A stretch of 64,000 bases of DNA, taken from positions 620,001 through 684,000 of the forward strand of contig NZ_JACDXJ010000001.1 in the NCBI RefSeq assembly GCF_013520865.1, in the 5' to 3' direction. The notes beneath the pieces are model-generated. The model searched no databases. It was not told where the DNA came from and saw nothing but the letters and a program-made list of their open reading frames with translations. The stretch's first letter is position 1. Each line of letters starts with the position of its first letter. The translations under genes and the position numbers were made by a program. Positions 61,095 through 64,000 of this stretch are shown here, in pieces. This DNA comes from Microvirga mediterraneensis (GTDB taxonomy: Bacteria; Pseudomonadota; Alphaproteobacteria; Rhizobiales; Beijerinckiaceae).

Positions 61095-61157
61095 GAATCC
61101 CTCCTCCGGCTCCCTTACCGTTGCTTTACCATGGCGATTGCATCGCCGCTTCGCAAC

Positions 61158-61182
61158 GGAACGTCTCGCACGCTTGGCCGTT
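61158..61182 (+). promoter_or_regulatory. Perfect EcfG (general stress response) promoter
   Basis: GGAAC (61158-61162), 16 bases, then CGTT (61179-61182) followed by AA. This matches the alphaproteobacterial EcfG consensus GGAAC-N16/17-CGTT exactly. The start codon of the secreted protein lies 36 bases after it, which suits a short leader. Confidence 0.75.
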
Positions 61183-61218
61183 AACAGGCCCGAACTGTCA
61201 ACTGCTCATGAGGCAACA

Positions 61219-61533
61219 ATGCGTAAGGTGTTTGGTATCCTGGCTGCGGCCGGGCTGGTGGTTCTCAGTGCCGGTGCGGCGTCGGCCCAGGGCGTGGATG
61301 TGCGGATCGGCCCTTCGGGCGTCCGTGTCGCGCAGGAACGGCATTACGGCCACGGTTATCGCGACGGCTATCGCGAGCGGGTGGTCGAGCGCCGCGTGGT
61401 GCGTCCGGTCCGGTCCCGCACCGTCTGCCGCACGGTCATGGAAGAGCGCGTCCGTCGGAACGGCGTGGTCGTCCGTCGTCCGGTCGAGCGCTGCCGCCAG
61501 GTCATCGCGGGCCGCCGGGGCTATATCGACTAA
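61219..61533 (+). CDS. Small Arg-rich exported protein, EcfG-promoted
   Basis: A 104-residue protein with a signal peptide (MRKVFGILAAAGLVVLSAGAASAQ). The mature region is very basic and Val/Arg-rich (RERVVERRVVRPVRSRTVCRTVMEERVRRNGVVVRRPVERCRQVIAGRRG) with two Cys that may form a disulfide. Its N-terminal part is His/Tyr/Gly-rich (HYGHGYRDGY). Such basic periplasmic proteins are common in Rhizobiales; a role in envelope stress or DNA/anion binding is only a guess. A perfect EcfG promoter precedes it and a terminator follows. Confidence 0.75.
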   Translation: MRKVFGILAAAGLVVLSAGAASAQGVDVRIGPSGVRVAQERHYGHGYRDGYRERVVERRVVRPVRSRTVCRTVMEERVRRNGVVVRRPVERCRQVIAGRRGYID

Positions 61534-61553
61534 GCTTCGGGCTTTTGTCATGA

Positions 61554-61587
61554 AAAAGGCCGCGACTTACACGAGTCGCGGCCTTTT
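61554..61587. terminator. Bidirectional terminator between the Arg-rich gene and leuC
   Basis: The 14-bp stem AAAAGGCCGCGACT/AGTCGCGGCCTTTT encloses a 6-base loop. T runs are present in both directions (TTTTCGTTT and TTTTTCATG), fitting two convergent genes. Confidence 0.9.
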
Positions 61588-61607
61588 CGTTTCGCGTCAG
61601 ATTAAGA

Positions 61608-63014
61608 TCAGCCGAAGCTGCGAATGTCCACGAACCGGCCGGCGATCGCCGCGGCTGCCGCCATGGCGGGCGACACGAGATGGGTACGGCCCTTGAAGCC
61701 CTGACGGCCTTCGAAGTTGCGGTTCGACGTGGAGGCGCAGCGCTCGTGCGGCGCGAGGCGGTCGGCGTTCATGGCGAGGCACATGGAGCAGCCGGGCTCG
61801 CGCCAGTCGAAGCCGGCTTCCTTGAAGATCTTGTCCAGTCCCTCGGCCTCGGCCTGCATCTTCACGATGCCGGAACCCGGCACGATCATGGCGCTGACGC
61901 TTTCGGCCACGCGCTTGCCCTCGACAACCTTGGCCACCGCCCGCAGGTCCTCGATGCGGCCATTGGTGCAGGAGCCGATGAAGACGCGGTCGAGGGCGAT
62001 GTCGGTGATCTTCGTGCCCGGCGTGAGGCCCATATATTCCAGCGCCCGCCACTTGGAGCGGCGCTTGTTCTCGTCCTGGATATCGTCCGGGTTCGGCACC
62101 ACGCCGGCAACCGACACCACGTCCTCAGGCGACGTGCCCCAGGTGACGATGGGCGGCAGGTTGGCGGCGTCGAGACGGATCTCGCTGTCGAAGAAGGCGC
62201 CCTCGTCCGTGCGCAAGCTGTCCCAGTACCGCACGGCCGCGTCCCAGGCCTCGCCCTTCGGGGCCTTGGGGCGGTCCTTCAGATAGGCATAGGTCTTCTC
62301 GTCGGGGGCCACCATGCCGGCGCGGGCTCCACCTTCGATCGACATGTTGCAGATCGTCATGCGGCCTTCCATCGACAGTGACCGGATGGCCTCGCCCGCA
62401 TATTCGATCACGTGGCCGGTGCCGCCGGCGGTGCCGATCTCGCCGATGATCGCCAGGATGATGTCCTTCGCCGTGACGCCGGGGGGCAGCTGCCCGTCCA
62501 CGGTCACGCGCATGTTCTTGGCCTTCTTCTGGATCAGCGTCTGCGTGGCGAGCACGTGCTCGACCTCCGAGGTGCCGATGCCGTGGGCGAGCGACCCGAA
62601 GGCGCCATGGGTCGAGGTGTGGCTGTCGCCGCACACGATGGTCATGCCTGGAAGCGTAAAGCCCTGCTCCGGGCCCACCACGTGGACGATGCCCTGGCGG
62701 GTGTCGAGCTCGTTGTAGTACTCGACGCCGAATTCCTTGGCGTTCTGGGCGAGGGCGGCAACCTGCGTCGCGGCCTCGGGATCCTCGATGCCCTGGGAGC
62801 GGTCGGAGGTCGGCACGTTGTGATCGACCACCGCCAGGGTCTTCTGCGGCTGGCGCACCTTGCGGCCGGTCATGCGCAGGCCCTCGAAGGCCTGCGGGCT
62901 GGTCACTTCATGGACGAGGTGACGGTCGATGTAGAGAAGGCACGTCCCGTCATCCTGCTGATCGACGACGTGGTCGTCCCAGATCTTGTCATAGAGGGTG
63001 TGGGGCTTGGCCAT
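61608..63014 (-). CDS. leuC: 3-isopropylmalate dehydratase large subunit
   Basis: A 468-residue aconitase-family protein. [35 protein letters not shown] is the substrate region, and the three Fe-S Cys residues lie at [14 protein letters not shown] and in [15 protein letters not shown]. It forms the heterodimeric isopropylmalate isomerase with LeuD. ATG 63014 ([17 protein letters not shown]) is the usual start. TATAAT (63138-63143 on the minus strand) lies 123 bases upstream. It is separated from rplS by 230 bases including the rplS terminator. Confidence 0.96.
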   Translation of the reverse strand: MAKPHTLYDKIWDDHVVDQQDDGTCLLYIDRHLVHEVTSPQAFEGLRMTGRKVRQPQKTLAVVDHNVPTSDRSQGIEDPEAATQVAALAQNAKEFGVEYYNELDTRQGIVHVVGPEQGFTLPGMTIVCGDSHTSTHGAFGSLAHGIGTSEVEHVLATQTLIQKKAKNMRVTVDGQLPPGVTAKDIILAIIGEIGTAGGTGHVIEYAGEAIRSLSMEGRMTICNMSIEGGARAGMVAPDEKTYAYLKDRPKAPKGEAWDAAVRYWDSLRTDEGAFFDSEIRLDAANLPPIVTWGTSPEDVVSVAGVVPNPDDIQDENKRRSKWRALEYMGLTPGTKITDIALDRVFIGSCTNGRIEDLRAVAKVVEGKRVAESVSAMIVPGSGIVKMQAEAEGLDKIFKEAGFDWREPGCSMCLAMNADRLAPHERCASTSNRNFEGRQGFKGRTHLVSPAMAAAAAIAGRFVDIRSFG

Positions 63015-63137
63015 AGGTCTCTTCCAACGGTCGAAAATGTGGTCTGGCGTGTTTAGCGGCCTGTGGCGCGAACGGGAAGATGTCCTGAGCGCACACGGCC
63101 TTGAAACGATCGCATAGCAGAAGGCGGCAGGCGCGCA

Positions 63138-63143
63138 ATTATA
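63138..63143 (-). promoter_or_regulatory. Candidate -10 element upstream of leuC
   Basis: A consensus TATAAT read on the minus strand within AAAAATATAATTGCG, unusual in this GC-rich context. No good -35 is present at 17 bases. Read from here, the leader would be about 115 bases and carries no Leu-rich reading frame. Confidence 0.3.
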
Positions 63144-63193
63144 TTTTTGTCGCGCTTGGATCTCGTGGGATCTGGGAGGACCGCCTCAGCAAA

Positions 63194-63218
63194 AAGGCGC
63201 GGTTTCGAGCCGCGCCTT
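63194..63218 (-). terminator. Terminator downstream of rplS
   Basis: On the minus strand AAGGCGCGGC/ACCGCGCCTT forms the stem with a short loop and TTTTT follows. It begins 27 bases after the rplS stop. Confidence 0.85.
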
Positions 63219-63244
63219 CGTGAATTCTGCCGATGAGACGGGCC

Positions 63245-63628
63245 TTACTCGGCGGCAGCCGGGGCTCCGGTCTTCTTCTCGACGCGCTCGGCGATACGGG
63301 CCGACTTACCGCGACGGTCGCGCAGGTAGTAAAGCTTGGCGCGGCGGACGGCGCCACGGCGCACGACCTTGATGGAGTCGACGTTCGGCGAGTAGACCGG
63401 GAACACGCGCTCCACGCCCTCACCGTAGGAAATCTTGCGGACCGTGAAGCTCTCCTGGAGGCCGGCGCCGGAACGGGCGATGCAGACGCCTTCATAGGCC
63501 TGCACGCGGGTGCGCTCGCCTTCCTTCACCTTCACGTTGACGATGACGGTATCGCCGGGCTGGAAGTCGGGAATGGTCTTTGCGAGCTTGGCAATCTGCT
63601 CCTGCTCGAGCTGCTGAATGAGGTTCAT
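63245..63628 (-). CDS. rplS: 50S ribosomal protein L19
   Basis: A 127-residue L19 with a short C-terminal extension. [91 protein letters not shown] covers the conserved domain at the 30S-50S interface. In many bacteria rplS follows trmD; here the next gene upstream is a winged-helix regulator 116 bases away, so rplS probably has its own promoter. Confidence 0.97.
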   Translation of the reverse strand: MNLIQQLEQEQIAKLAKTIPDFQPGDTVIVNVKVKEGERTRVQAYEGVCIARSGAGLQESFTVRKISYGEGVERVFPVYSPNVDSIKVVRRGAVRRAKLYYLRDRRGKSARIAERVEKKTGAPAAAE

Positions 63629-63744
63629 CGTTGTACTCCTGCCGTTGCGTGGCCCTGAGCGATCTCAAAACCCGCGGGATTTCGGCGTCCTGTTTTAAGT
63701 TGAGGCCGCGCCTATACAGGAGATCGGGAGGATTGTCGAGCCTT

Positions 63745-64000
63745 TCACGAGGCCGGCGCTGGCGACGGCTCCCGAGGGGCAATCCCGGCGAACAGGTACC
63801 GCTCGAACCAGTCCGGAAAGGCGCGGGCGAGCGCCCGGGGGCCCTCCACCTCGAGCCCCCTCCGCTGCGCCTCGGCGAAGCTCACGTCGCCCCGCCACCA
63901 GGCGACCAGAACGGGAAGGCCGGCGCGGACGCATAGCCGCTCGGGAAAACCGGGATTCTGCGTGCAGAGCGAGACCTCGGAGGCCTTCAGCAGCAGGAAA
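63745..64000 (-). CDS. C-terminal part of a winged-helix transcriptional regulator (partial)
   Basis: A frame runs from the right edge to TGA at 63745-63747, giving 85 residues. LLLKASEVSLCTQNPGFPERLCVRAGLPVLVAWWRGDVSFAEAQRRGLEVEGPRALARAFPDWFERYLFAGIAP matches the C-terminal SCP-2-like half of HxlR-type regulators. There the pattern is VDLCxxDPGF...V...LVxVWxGDxSxxxAxRxGxxxxxGPxALxRxFPxW, from memory. The DNA-binding half lies beyond the window. Targets unknown. Confidence 0.7.
   Translation of the reverse strand, partial: FLLLKASEVSLCTQNPGFPERLCVRAGLPVLVAWWRGDVSFAEAQRRGLEVEGPRALARAFPDWFERYLFAGIAPREPSPAPAS

Noticed and set aside
63015..63180. Leucine leader peptide upstream of leuC
   Set aside because: The only short frame there is Arg-rich ([15 protein letters not shown]) with a single Leu; no attenuator is supported. 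The leuD upstream region also lacks Leu codon runs.

Overview
The window is a GC-rich chromosomal segment of an alphaproteobacterium of the order Hyphomicrobiales (Rhizobiales). The main marker is an acpXL-type cluster (27667-34479), which builds the C28 very-long-chain hydroxy fatty acid of rhizobial lipid A. Other support comes from the ~1600-residue NAD-glutamate dehydrogenase, the rplS-leuC-leuD-leuB-asd gene order, a perfect EcfG-type stress promoter, and two families of palindromic intergenic repeats. A Methylobacteriaceae/Microvirga-like host is a guess. I see no rRNA, CRISPR array, transposase, phage or plasmid gene.

Layout. 1-10513: YbjQ protein, aldo/keto reductase Tas, then divergent tesA and ybbA-ybbP, a BI-1 membrane protein, two MFS exporters and an acetyltransferase. 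10514-10994 is gene-free but holds a structured candidate sRNA and a repeat. 10995-24675: quinone-oxidoreductase/HxlR pair, the large glutamate dehydrogenase, thpR, phosphatase, pterin dehydratase, GFA protein, SDR, DUF1232 protein, IalB-like protein, rlmN and a LysE exporter. 24822-27594: LemA-TPM-TPM envelope operon and a DUF1223 protein. 27667-34479: the lipid A very-long-chain fatty acid cluster, read right to left, interrupted by a lower-GC lipoprotein gene on the opposite strand. 34790-44751: phosphatase, MsbA-like exporter, LysE exporter, an E1/transketolase-like enzyme, an AAA ATPase, tRNA-Gly(GCC), and the proXp-ala, cnoX, Lon-substrate-domain and Trm112 genes. 44879-50018: CoA-ester lyase, DUF429, PLP dehydratase, carbonic anhydrase and an HWE-type histidine kinase. 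50107-63628: amino-acid genes asd, leuB, leuD and leuC ending at rplS, interspersed with a kinase-UspA fusion plus phosphoesterase, a lytic transglycosylase and small envelope proteins.

Most notable observations: (i) a 25-residue peptide with nine Thr, three Lys and three Met codons lies just upstream of asd with competing RNA pairings, which suggests a Thr/Lys/Met attenuator; (ii) the second ketosynthase of the lipid A cluster lacks the catalytic Cys and first His, so the pair resembles a KAS/chain-length-factor heterodimer; (iii) a Ser/Thr kinase-UspA fusion abuts a metallophosphoesterase; (iv) a GNAT gene is broken by one missing base in a C run; (v) two candidate sRNAs; (vi) a perfect EcfG promoter before an Arg-rich secreted protein. 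All calls come from reading the sequence; no database search was run.
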